From assembly GCA_036340635.1 (NCBI GenBank), contig JAYYYF010000005.1:1-64000 (forward strand): a stretch of DNA of 64,000 nt, written 5' to 3'. The notes below the pieces were generated by a model. It had not been told where the DNA came from. It ran no database searches and worked only from the letters and a program-made list of their open reading frames with translations. Shown here in pieces: positions 1 through 6,843 of this stretch. The DNA is from GCA-002728855 sp036340635. GTDB lineage: Bacteria > Bacteroidota > Bacteroidia > Flavobacteriales > Flavobacteriaceae. A program made the translations under genes and the position numbers. Every line of letters begins with the position of its first letter. Within the stretch, counting starts at the first letter, position 1.

Positions 1-731
1 GGACCACCTTCAAAATTATCTGCATGTTTTATTGCTGCTTCTGAAGTCAAATACTTTTCTATTAATGTTACTTTTTTACCGTCTTCTGAAATGTAATAAC
101 CATAGTCATAACCTTCTGGATTGTTGTTTCTCATAAATGAAGTAAGTCCAGCAAGGAAGGGTTTAATTTCATCCAATTTTTTTCCCTTATTAATTTTCAT
201 TTCAATTAAAAAAGATATTTTTTGAGAAGTTTTGTTTTGAGCATTTCTGGCAGTTGCTTCATTTTCAAAATCTGTCATATCATAAAATTGAAATTCCTCA
301 ATGATTTTATTTCCTTCCCATTGATATGATATATGAAATGGAATTTTGATTTGTTGACCGGTGTATTTTCCAATGGCACTAAAATTATTCCATATGGCTG
401 TCCACACTTTACCATTAGAATAATAGTTTGTTTCAATTTCTGATCCATCTGCATCTCCATCTGAAGATTCAAATGTGATATTATCAAACAAATCATACAT
501 GTCTTTAATTCCAGAAATAAAACTTGCTTTGTCAAATTCCACTTCTTTTGGATTAACCATTTTCATCTCATCAGAAAATACTTCTTCAAGATAATCAGTC
601 TTTTCTGCTGACACTTCCTGAAATATTTTCTCGATGATTTTGGACTTTTCATCAGTCACCTCAATTTTAGCAAATGGGTGCCCACATGACAATACAATAC
701 TTAGGCTTGTTAGAAGGATAAGATTTCTCAT
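1..731 (-). CDS. Lipoprotein with SnoaL-like and ABM-like domains (3' end cut by window)
   Basis: The frame opens at an ATG (731) and stays open to base 1, giving 243 complete codons with no stop, so the C-terminus lies outside the window. Residues 1-16 form a lipoprotein signal ending in VLSC, so the protein should be tethered in the periplasm or outer membrane. Residues about 35-150 look like a SnoaL/NTF2-type cone: alternating Asp/Phe-rich helices, then strands with W and G such as VWTAIWNNFSAIGKY. From about residue 165 (FLIEMKINKGK) the pattern changes to the ferredoxin-like fold of antibiotic biosynthesis monooxygenases, with the typical TLIEKYLTSEAAIKHADNF strand-helix. The neighbouring gene at 1110-1619 is a distant relative of this second half. 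The domain calls come from my reading of the residues, not from a search. Substrate unknown. Confidence 0.7.
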   Translation of the reverse strand, partial: MRNLILLTSLSIVLSCGHPFAKIEVTDEKSKIIEKIFQEVSAEKTDYLEEVFSDEMKMVNPKEVEFDKASFISGIKDMYDLFDNITFESSDGDADGSEIETNYYSNGKVWTAIWNNFSAIGKYTGQQIKIPFHISYQWEGNKIIEEFQFYDMTDFENEATARNAQNKTSQKISFLIEMKINKGKKLDEIKPFLAGLTSFMRNNNPEGYDYGYYISEDGKKVTLIEKYLTSEAAIKHADNFEGG

Positions 732-810
732 TATGAATTAGTTTTAAGTTAGGATGGTAACAATTTAAAAAAAAACGGTTTAACTAGAAAACTATAAATG
801 TATTATAAAT

Positions 811-1098
811 TCAACTTACTACAGAAGTGTTGTGTTTTATTACAGTTGAAATTTCAGTTATCTCTGTAGCAACACCTCCAGACCTTTCTGCATGCTCTCT
901 AATCAAATCTTCACTATCTGCATTGTATACGCAGAAGATATTGTTTCCTGCAACATAACTGGCTTCTTGTTGAATCATTTTCCCTTCATTTCTCATTTCT
1001 GAAAGAACCTCTTCAGATGCTTTACCGCCTTTATTCATTTCATGTTTTGGGATAGAAGAAGCTCCTTTAATTTCTCTTCTAATAAGATATTTTTTCAT
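811..1098 (-). CDS. DUF4242 family small protein (ferredoxin-like fold)
   Basis: This 95-residue protein has no signal peptide and is probably cytoplasmic. It matches the layout of DUF4242 proteins: an N-terminal strand (MKKYLIRREIKG), a central segment with a conserved aromatic (EASYVAGNNIFCVYNAD), then the helix with the family's EDLIREHAERSGG and a closing strand (EITEISTVI). Some members of this family have been described as nickel-binding, but no metal or reaction can be assigned here. It lies 11 nt downstream of the ABM lipoprotein gene on the same strand and is probably co-transcribed with it. The neighbours share the same general alpha/beta-barrel fold class, so the cluster may be functionally coherent. 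The start is the first ATG and there is no in-frame alternative nearby. Confidence 0.72.
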   Translation of the reverse strand: MKKYLIRREIKGASSIPKHEMNKGGKASEEVLSEMRNEGKMIQQEASYVAGNNIFCVYNADSEDLIREHAERSGGVATEITEISTVIKHNTSVVS

Positions 1099-1109
1099 TT
1101 AATTTAGAA

Positions 1110-1619
1110 TTATTTTTTAGTGTATCCTCCTATACTTGTTCTGTAATCAAACTCTATTAGCTCCCCTTCTGAATTATTCATTGCCTTATCAAATCCAATA
1201 TCAAGAAAAAACTGTTTTAATTCATCCGTAACCGGACCAAGAAGTGTAACTCCTTCAAATTTATATCTTGCAAAAACTTCAGGCAATCTATCTTTTAGGT
1301 CCCCTTCTGTAATCCTTTTATCATGATGCATTAAGCCTTTCCAATTTGAATATGATTCATACATGGTTACCCGTGATCTATCTTCATTTATAAAAAATCT
1401 CCAAGAAGTAGTTAAAGGCTCGCTTTCAATGACCATTTTAGCCCAAGCATCACTCCATTCTTCTAGGTCAACTTCTGCACCTTCATTGATAGACCACTCA
1501 ACAAGGACTATTAAATCTTCATTTTCGGTGTCATTAAGAATTTTAGGTTCTGTATTTGTCTTATTGCTTGTACAAGAAAATGTAATGGATAAAAGAAATA
1601 TTATAAGTATATTTTTCAT
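1110..1619 (-). CDS. Lipoprotein with antibiotic-biosynthesis-monooxygenase-like domain
   Basis: The 169-residue product begins with a lipoprotein signal (ITFSC, Cys16). A short Asn/Thr/Glu-rich linker follows, then one ferredoxin-like domain (about residues 35-150): strand LIVLVEWSI, helix EEWSDAWAKMV, strand TSWRFFINEDRSRVTMYESY and the helix with the HHDKR segment. This strand-helix-strand order with a Tyr/Glu-rich third strand is typical of ABM (dimeric alpha/beta-barrel) proteins. The ABM fold covers monooxygenases, chlorite dismutase relatives and proteins with no known reaction, so the function is open. It precedes the DUF4242 gene by 11 nt and probably shares its transcript. No consensus promoter box is obvious in the 103 nt upstream. 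Confidence 0.65.
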   Translation of the reverse strand: MKNILIIFLLSITFSCTSNKTNTEPKILNDTENEDLIVLVEWSINEGAEVDLEEWSDAWAKMVIESEPLTTSWRFFINEDRSRVTMYESYSNWKGLMHHDKRITEGDLKDRLPEVFARYKFEGVTLLGPVTDELKQFFLDIGFDKAMNNSEGELIEFDYRTSIGGYTKK

Positions 1620-1722
1620 TTTAGATTTATTTATAATTACTAATATATTGAAGAATTTACTTAATTAAAAGAAAAGGATATGTCGATGATATAAAAAAAC
1701 CCCACCTGAGATTATATTAAAT

Positions 1723-2208
1723 CTACTCTACACGCTTGTAGTATTCCGCATTGCCATTACCAAGACTGTCTAATCCCCACATTTGAGAATAAGTATTTTC
1801 TTTAATATCTACTTTAAAACTGACTGGATAGTTTCCATTTTCATCAGCCTTATATGAAGATTTCATCCAGTTTTCGATATTATCACTACCCATTGAAAGA
1901 TATTCAGTAAGAATTCCATCTTTAACAGTATAAATTCTTGAATAACCCCCATTACCTGAATTCATATCCTCTCCTGTCAATGTATCAATATTAATACCAT
2001 TTGATAACCAAATTGTATGTGATTTTGTAAAAAGTTTAGTCTGGAAAAACCCATCTTGTATTTTTAAAGTATCTGCAGGGTCGCCCTTTTCATATACTAT
2101 TGTGCCAATCCTTTCCCAAGCACCTTCAAGAGGACCTTTCACAACGACTGGTTGGGAACAAGAGATTAGTAAACTAAAAAAAATAGTGACAATTAATATT
2201 TGTTTCAT
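1723..2208 (-). CDS. Lipocalin-like lipoprotein
   Basis: The 161-residue product has a lipoprotein signal ending at Cys17 (LLISC). The mature part starts with the lipocalin-type opening LEGAWERIGTIVYEKG and continues as short predicted strands: FFQTKLFTKSHTIWLS, GGYSRIYTVKDGILTEYL and a last YYKRVE. Bacteroidota encode many such small lipocalin-like lipoproteins around one GxW strand, probably binding a small hydrophobic ligand or serving in the envelope, but none can be named here. It is separated from the ABM lipoprotein by 103 nt, so co-transcription is uncertain. The start ATG is followed directly by a good hydrophobic core. Confidence 0.6.
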   Translation of the reverse strand: MKQILIVTIFFSLLISCSQPVVVKGPLEGAWERIGTIVYEKGDPADTLKIQDGFFQTKLFTKSHTIWLSNGINIDTLTGEDMNSGNGGYSRIYTVKDGILTEYLSMGSDNIENWMKSSYKADENGNYPVSFKVDIKENTYSQMWGLDSLGNGNAEYYKRVE

Positions 2209-2263
2209 TTTAATTGATTAACGATTAATAATAAGCAATATACAAAAACCCCTAAAATTAATT

Positions 2264-2296
2264 AGTGCCAAATAAGCGCCAAATGAGTGCCAAAAA
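2264..2296. repeat. Three tandem 11-bp direct repeats
   Basis: Three head-to-tail 11-bp units sit at 2264-2274, 2275-2285 and 2286-2296. The unit is AGTGCCAAATG; copy 1 ends in A, copy 2 has C for T at position 3, and copy 3 ends in AA. They lie upstream of the lipocalin-like gene (start 2208) and downstream of the tRNA-Asn terminator. An 11-bp period places each copy on nearly the same face of the helix. Confidence 0.75.
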
Positions 2297-2329
2297 ATTG
2301 ACCAACTTTACATTAAACTTAATTGTAAG

Positions 2330-2355
2330 AAAAAACCCTCCACTTTTGTGAAGGG
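2330..2355 (-). terminator. Intrinsic terminator of tRNA-Asn
   Basis: Read on the minus strand, an 8-bp stem (CCCTTCAC with GTGGAGGG, one G-U pair) closes a four-base AAAA loop and is followed by six T residues. It begins 36 nt after the 3' end of tRNA-Asn, which is where a terminator for that transcript is expected. It is the clearest intrinsic terminator in the window. Confidence 0.85.
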
Positions 2356-2390
2356 CTTAAATTGCTAGTGTAGTGTAGCGGTTTCGCTTG

Positions 2391-2464
2391 CTCCCCCTCC
2401 TGGGCTCGAACCAGGGACCCTCTGATTAACAGTCAGATGCTCTAACCAACTGAGCTAAGGAGGA
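2391..2464 (-). tRNA. tRNA-Asn (GTT)
   Basis: A 74-nt cloverleaf can be folded by hand on the minus strand. The acceptor stem is TCCTCCT with AGGGGGA (one G-U pair), discriminator G. The D arm holds AGCTCAGTTGGTTAGAGC, the anticodon stem-loop holds CTGACTGTTAATCAG with anticodon GTT at 2428-2430, and the T arm holds the GGTTCGAGCC core. No CCA is encoded. A perfect -7 box lies 12 nt upstream and a strong terminator lies downstream, so it is a single-gene transcript. No duplicated 3' tRNA fragment suggesting an integration site was seen nearby. Confidence 0.95.
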
Positions 2465-2475
2465 TTGATTAGGTG

Positions 2476-2484
2476 GCAAATATA
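2476..2484 (-). promoter_or_regulatory. Promoter -7 box of tRNA-Asn
   Basis: The minus strand reads TATATTTGC, a perfect match to the Bacteroidota -7 consensus TAnnTTTG. The expected start point, 5-7 nt downstream, falls a few bases before the mature tRNA 5' end at 2464. Confidence 0.8.
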
Positions 2485-2529
2485 ATATGTATTTAGATAA
2501 AGTGCTAATATGTATTTGGATAAAGTACT
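2484..2529. repeat. Tandem duplication of a 23-bp unit upstream of the tRNA-Asn promoter
   Basis: Bases 2484-2506 and 2507-2529 are two adjacent 23-bp copies differing at two positions (A/G at position 12, G/A at position 21). The repeat starts within the last base of the tRNA-Asn -7 box and extends away from the tRNA, so the first copy occupies the place of the -33 element and the second duplicates it. Confidence 0.85.
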
Positions 2530-2648
2530 AAGTTTCTGCTAAACATTTACTTTTCTCCCAATTCTAAAACTAAATGATAATTCTATGAGCATTTTCAATT
2601 AAGTACTTTGAGTCACTTTTTATTATATTTACTAATAAACATGTCATT

Positions 2649-3152
2649 ATGCTAAAACCTAAACCTCTTTCAAAAGACTTAATTCCTAGAGCTTTAATTA
2701 AAGCTAACCATTATCGTTTATTAAATGAAGCTTGGCAGGCAGAAAGTATTTGTCGTGATATTTTACAAGTTGAGCCAAAAAATCAAGATGCCATTTTATA
2801 TTTAATTTTGGCGATTACAGATCAATTTGGAAAAGAGGGAACTGCTAGATTGGATGAAGCTAAAGATCTTTGTACAAATCTCAATAGTAAATTTGAAGAA
2901 AAATATTATCTGGGAATCATTGCTGAACGGCAAGGCATAACTTCATTATCGCGTAACACACCTCGTGCTAAATATATTGCTTATGAGCATCACAGAAATG
3001 CTATGGAATTTTTTGAAGATGCCGAAAAAATCCAACCAAAAGACAATCAAGATGCTGTTTTAAGATGGAATGCTTGTATAAGAAGAATTGAAGAATTTAA
3101 ACTAACACCTTCTCCGGATGATGATTCTGTTCAGCCTTTCTTGGATGTTTAA
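2649..3152 (+). CDS. TPR-type helical repeat protein
   Basis: The 167-residue protein has no signal peptide or membrane segment. Residues about 18-50 form one tetratricopeptide unit (HYRLLNEAWQAESICRDIL, then VEPKNQDAILYLI), and a second set of paired helices follows around residues 85-140, ending in EKIQPKDNQDAVLRWNACIRR. Such short cytoplasmic TPR proteins are protein-protein adaptors, and no partner can be named. It stands alone between the divergent tRNA-Asn and the convergent first SDH operon, whose sdhB stop lies 2 nt away on the opposite strand. A near-consensus box (TATATTTA) lies shortly upstream. The ATG at 2649 is the only sensible start; the ATG at 2641 is out of frame. Confidence 0.6.
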   Translation: MLKPKPLSKDLIPRALIKANHYRLLNEAWQAESICRDILQVEPKNQDAILYLILAITDQFGKEGTARLDEAKDLCTNLNSKFEEKYYLGIIAERQGITSLSRNTPRAKYIAYEHHRNAMEFFEDAEKIQPKDNQDAVLRWNACIRRIEEFKLTPSPDDDSVQPFLDV

Positions 3153-3153
3153 T

Positions 3154-3927
3154 TTAAGGGTTTAAAGGGGGAAACTTCTTCTTTTTTTTACCAAATATTT
3201 TACGTATCAAAATAGTAAAAGGATCATAAAATCTGTCAACTACTCTTTCCTTTAGCGGGATAATTCCATTATCAGTAATATTAATATGTTCAGGGCATAC
3301 GTCAGTACAACATTTTGTAATGTTACACATTCCAGAACCAAATTCATTTTTTATTTCGGGAATTCTATCTTCAATATCTAATGGATGCATCTCAAGACTA
3401 GCTACACGAATCATAAATCTAGGACCAACAAACTTGTCTTTTTTGTCATGATCACGAAGTATATGACATACATTTTGACATAAATAACATTCTATGCATT
3501 TTCGAAATTCTTGAACTCTATCAACGTCTTTCTGATACATGATATAACCATTTTTTGTTTTAGCTTTCGAAGCGAGTTTTACAGGTTTTATTCTTTTGTT
3601 TTGAATATAATTCCATGAAACATCTGTAACCAAATCTTTAATAACAGGGAAAGTTTTCATCGGAGTAATGACAATTGTTTCGTCTTCCCTATATTCATTC
3701 ATTCTGGTCATACAAGACAATTTTGGTTTACCATTAATTTCCATACTACAGGAACCGCATTTGCCAGCTTTACAATTCCATCGGACGGCTATATCATTAG
3801 CTTGCTCTGCTTGAATCTTGTGAATAACATCAAGCACTACCATTCCTTCTTTGACAACTGTCTCAAAATTGACCAATTCTCCATTTTTATTATCTCCCCT
3901 GTAGATTTTAAATTTTCGTTTTGCCAT
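3154..3927 (-). CDS. sdhB: Succinate dehydrogenase/fumarate reductase iron-sulfur subunit (Sdh1-like)
   Basis: This 257-residue subunit carries electrons from the flavoprotein to the quinone site. The N-terminal ferredoxin domain has the [2Fe-2S] ligands Cys52, Cys57, Cys60 (CKAGKCGSC) and Cys72. The C-terminal domain has CIECYLCQNVC (144-154) and CNITKCCTDVCP (201-212), enough for one [4Fe-4S] and one [3Fe-4S] cluster. The C-terminus is basic (GKKKKKFPP). It is last in a minus-strand operon sdhC-sdhA-sdhB, 37 nt after sdhA. It is much closer in layout to mycobacterial Sdh1/actinobacterial FrdB-like subunits than to the second SdhB of this window (18185-18931), so this is a different enzyme and not a recent copy. 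Direction in vivo (succinate oxidation or fumarate reduction) cannot be read from the sequence. Confidence 0.93.
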   Translation of the reverse strand: MAKRKFKIYRGDNKNGELVNFETVVKEGMVVLDVIHKIQAEQANDIAVRWNCKAGKCGSCSMEINGKPKLSCMTRMNEYREDETIVITPMKTFPVIKDLVTDVSWNYIQNKRIKPVKLASKAKTKNGYIMYQKDVDRVQEFRKCIECYLCQNVCHILRDHDKKDKFVGPRFMIRVASLEMHPLDIEDRIPEIKNEFGSGMCNITKCCTDVCPEHINITDNGIIPLKERVVDRFYDPFTILIRKIFGKKKKKFPPLNP

Positions 3928-3964
3928 AGCCTATTTGATAAGTATCAAAATTATTATTGATAAG

Positions 3965-5824
3965 TTATGTGTTAGTTTGATTTTTTTCTTTTTCTATCTC
4001 ATTTTCAAGATCTTCTATGGAAGATTCCGCAATTCTTAATAATTCAGCAGTTGCAGTTTGACGCCTTACTTTATTCAAATGCATTTTTCCACCATTCCCT
4101 TTTGAGCAGACTATATTGTAATTAAGCCACTCTTCTTGTTCTCCAGGAAAATCAGATCGGGTATGCGCACCTCTACTTTCTTCACGAAGTTTTGCGGCTC
4201 GAGCAACTGCTTCTGAAGTAATTAAAAGGTTACGTAATGCTAATGCTTCATGCCAACCGGGATTAAATTGAGAAGCTCCTTTTGCTTTTACAGTTTTGTA
4301 TTCCTCTTGGATTTTTTCTATATTTTTTATTCCTTTTTCAAGCTCATTTTTTGTTCTAATAATACCAACATTCAATTGCATATTTTGTTCTAGCTGCTCG
4401 TGTAAAAGATATGGATTAGCTCCCGATTTACGATTTAAAATATCTGTTGCGTTCCGAATTATTTTTTTCACCTGATTTTCATTAAAACCTGAATGCTCAC
4501 CATTTTTTTTTGCAAATTCAACAGCATTTTTGCCTGCTAAGTAACCAAAAACTAGAAGATCAGACAAAGAATTTCCGCCCAAGCGATTAGCTCCATGCAT
4601 TCCTGCAGCACATTCTCCGCAGGCAAATAATCCAGGGACAGAGCTCATTGCTGTATCTGCATCCACGCGAATCCCACCCATAAAATAATGACAAGTAGGG
4701 CCTACTTCCATAGGTTCTTTAGTAATATCTAATTCTGCTAAAACCATAAATTGATGGTACATAGAAGGCAACTTCTTTTTAATATCTTCAGCGGTTCTTT
4801 GTGAAGCAATATTGAGATAAGCCCCTCCATGCTTTGAGCCTCTTCCAGCTTTAACCTCTTCATTAATTGCTCTGGCTACAACATCTCTGGTTAATAGTTC
4901 TGGAGGACGTCTGGCACTGGGATCACCGGCTAACCATCTTGCAGCTTCTTTTTCATCTTTTGCGGTTTCCGAACGAAAACGTTCAGGTATATAATTGAAC
5001 ATAAATCGAGTACCTTTGCTGTTCATAAGTATTCCTCCTTCACCTCTAACACTTTCAGTAACTAAAATACCTTTCACTGACAAGGGCCACACCATTCCAG
5101 TAGGATGAAATTGATTGAATTCTAAATCCATTAGTTCTGCTCCTGCCTCATAAGCTAAAGCATAACCATCACCAGTGTATTCCCAAGAATTTGAGGTTAC
5201 ATCCCATGCTTTTCCTGCACCTCCAGTAGCCAATATGATAGACTTTGCTTTAAATATTGCAAAAGTTCCAGTTTCTCTCCACATACATACTACACCAGAT
5301 ACTTTGCCTTTTTCATTTTTAATTAAATCTAAGGCCGTACATTCCATATAAGTCTTAATTCCTTTGTGAATACCATGGTCTTGTAAGGTTCGAATCATTT
5401 CAAGTCCTGTACGATCACCAACATGGGCTAATCGGGGATATCTATGACCTCCAAAATTCCTTTGATTAATTAACCCCTTGTTAGTACGATCAAATACTGC
5501 TCCCCATTCTTCAAGAAGGCGCACACGTTCTGGGGCTAGTTTAGCATGAAGCTCAGCCATTCTCCAGACATTAAGAAATTTTCCACCTCGCATCGTATCT
5601 CGAAAGTGAATTTTCCAATGATCACGTTTGTCAACATTTCCTAATGCAGCTGCCATTCCACCCTCAGCCATAACAGTATGAGCTTTTCCTAAAAGCGATT
5701 TCATTACAATCCCGGTACTCATGCCATGACTTGAAGCTTCAATTGCTGCACTCAATCCTGCTCCACCAGCCCCAACAATCAAAACATCATGTTCAAAGGT
5801 TTTGATTTTAGATATATCTAACAT
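3965..5824 (-). CDS. sdhA: Succinate dehydrogenase/fumarate reductase flavoprotein subunit (Sdh1-like)
   Basis: The 619-residue catalytic subunit interconverts succinate and fumarate. The N-terminal dinucleotide fold is VLIVGAGGAGLSAAIEAS; His49 in KAHTVMAEGG is the expected site of covalent FAD attachment. Further landmarks are FHPTG in the capping domain, PPELLTRDVVARAI with the catalytic Arg, HYFMGGI, and ANRLGGNSLSDLLVFG near the flavin. The C-terminal helical domain ends in a charged tail. Length and motif spelling (MAEGGMAAALGN rather than the AAQGGINAAKN of the second SdhA at 16174) put it in the Sdh1-like branch. It sits 12 nt after sdhC and 37 nt before sdhB. No residue needed for catalysis is visibly missing. 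Confidence 0.94.
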   Translation of the reverse strand: MLDISKIKTFEHDVLIVGAGGAGLSAAIEASSHGMSTGIVMKSLLGKAHTVMAEGGMAAALGNVDKRDHWKIHFRDTMRGGKFLNVWRMAELHAKLAPERVRLLEEWGAVFDRTNKGLINQRNFGGHRYPRLAHVGDRTGLEMIRTLQDHGIHKGIKTYMECTALDLIKNEKGKVSGVVCMWRETGTFAIFKAKSIILATGGAGKAWDVTSNSWEYTGDGYALAYEAGAELMDLEFNQFHPTGMVWPLSVKGILVTESVRGEGGILMNSKGTRFMFNYIPERFRSETAKDEKEAARWLAGDPSARRPPELLTRDVVARAINEEVKAGRGSKHGGAYLNIASQRTAEDIKKKLPSMYHQFMVLAELDITKEPMEVGPTCHYFMGGIRVDADTAMSSVPGLFACGECAAGMHGANRLGGNSLSDLLVFGYLAGKNAVEFAKKNGEHSGFNENQVKKIIRNATDILNRKSGANPYLLHEQLEQNMQLNVGIIRTKNELEKGIKNIEKIQEEYKTVKAKGASQFNPGWHEALALRNLLITSEAVARAAKLREESRGAHTRSDFPGEQEEWLNYNIVCSKGNGGKMHLNKVRRQTATAELLRIAESSIEDLENEIEKEKNQTNT

Positions 5825-5836
5825 AAATCGTTCATT

Positions 5837-6694
5837 TTAAAACCCCCATGTATTAGGGTCGTTAATGTATCCCATTGAAACCATTCTAACATATAAATCG
5901 GCTATCATTATCCATATTAAACTAAGCCAGGCAAATAATTCATGGCGACGGTTGAGCCAACTAACAAATTTTCCGTTTTGATAAGCTATATTTCCATTCA
6001 ACCCACATGAATAGCAATCCCTACTTCCGCCTACGAGATGTCGAATGGAGTGACAACCGAAAACATAGCTAGATAATAAAATAGGATTCCCTAATATAAG
6101 TATGCTTCCAAGTCCAATACCAAATTCCCCACCTCTAAAAAAAGACAAATAAGAGTCATAAAAAAAGACAATGATATAGATTATTGCAAAGTAGACTGTA
6201 ATGCGATGTATATTTTGGATAACCATGAGCCCTGTTTCTCCTTTATATCCTTCTTTACGTTTACGCGGCAAAGCACCAACTGCACAAGCTGGAGGTGTCC
6301 CGGAAAATGCTCTATAGTAAGCTTTTCTGTAGTAATAACAAGTGAATCTGAATATTCCAGGAATAGCTAAAATCAATAAAGATGGAGATGGTGGAATCCA
6401 ACTAGGCCACCAATTGGGCCACGGCCCAAAAATTGAATGGGCCATTGGAGCAGCACCTTCAACACCTTCTTTAATAAAAAGAAGTGGGGAATAAAAAGGA
6501 GCGAGATATCCGCCAAACCCTTCTTCTCCATTACTGTACCAATAATAATCGGCTTGCCAAGCAGACCAAAATCCATAAATAAGAAAAACAGTTAGTCCAA
6601 AAACTACTAGAGCTGGATACAGCCACCAATTGTCATTACGTAAAGTTTTTATAAATCCTTTGTCATGAATGGCAAAAGAGGTTCTTGTAGACAT
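5837..6694 (-). CDS. sdhC: Succinate dehydrogenase membrane anchor subunit (Sdh1-like, five helices)
   Basis: The 285-residue membrane subunit anchors the first SDH and carries the quinone and haem sites. Five hydrophobic helices are visible: LYPALVVFGLTVFLIYGFW; LLILAIPGIFRFTCYYY; IHRITVYFAIIYIIVFFY; LGSILILGNPILLSSYVFG; and WLSLIWIMIADLYVRM. Histidines in or near helices 3-5 (NIHRI, CHSIRHL, RHELF) are candidate haem ligands. The loop CRDCYSCGLNG contributes three more cysteines whose role is unknown. The ATG at 6694 is chosen; the frame continues one codon upstream to TTG, but that would overlap a TATTTTTG string. The size and single anchor protein fit mycobacterial Sdh1, and the sequence is unlike the anchor of the second SDH. 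Confidence 0.85.
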   Translation of the reverse strand: MSTRTSFAIHDKGFIKTLRNDNWWLYPALVVFGLTVFLIYGFWSAWQADYYWYSNGEEGFGGYLAPFYSPLLFIKEGVEGAAPMAHSIFGPWPNWWPSWIPPSPSLLILAIPGIFRFTCYYYRKAYYRAFSGTPPACAVGALPRKRKEGYKGETGLMVIQNIHRITVYFAIIYIIVFFYDSYLSFFRGGEFGIGLGSILILGNPILLSSYVFGCHSIRHLVGGSRDCYSCGLNGNIAYQNGKFVSWLNRRHELFAWLSLIWIMIADLYVRMVSMGYINDPNTWGF

Positions 6695-6843
6695 CAAAAA
6701 TATTTATTTAGAATTTTGCCTTTGAAAGGGCTAATAATTCCGGCACAATTTAGTAAAAAAATGAATTTCTTTTTAAAAAAGATATTATCTAATTGTCAAA
6801 ATTTACGTGCCTCAATTATGGGTTTATCAGGGGGACGTAATTA

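Noticed and set aside
275..535. 86-codon minus-strand frame near the left edge
   Set aside because: It lies inside the partial lipoprotein gene (1-731) in another frame and has no recognisable domain.
1690..1715. Intrinsic terminator after the lipocalin-like gene (GGTGGGG then T-run on the minus strand)
   Set aside because: No complementary arm to form a stem was found upstream of the T-run.
2209..2648. Integration (att) site of a mobile element at tRNA-Asn, prompted by the short tandem repeats
   Set aside because: No integrase and no duplicated tRNA 3' segment were found; the repeats do not match the tRNA.
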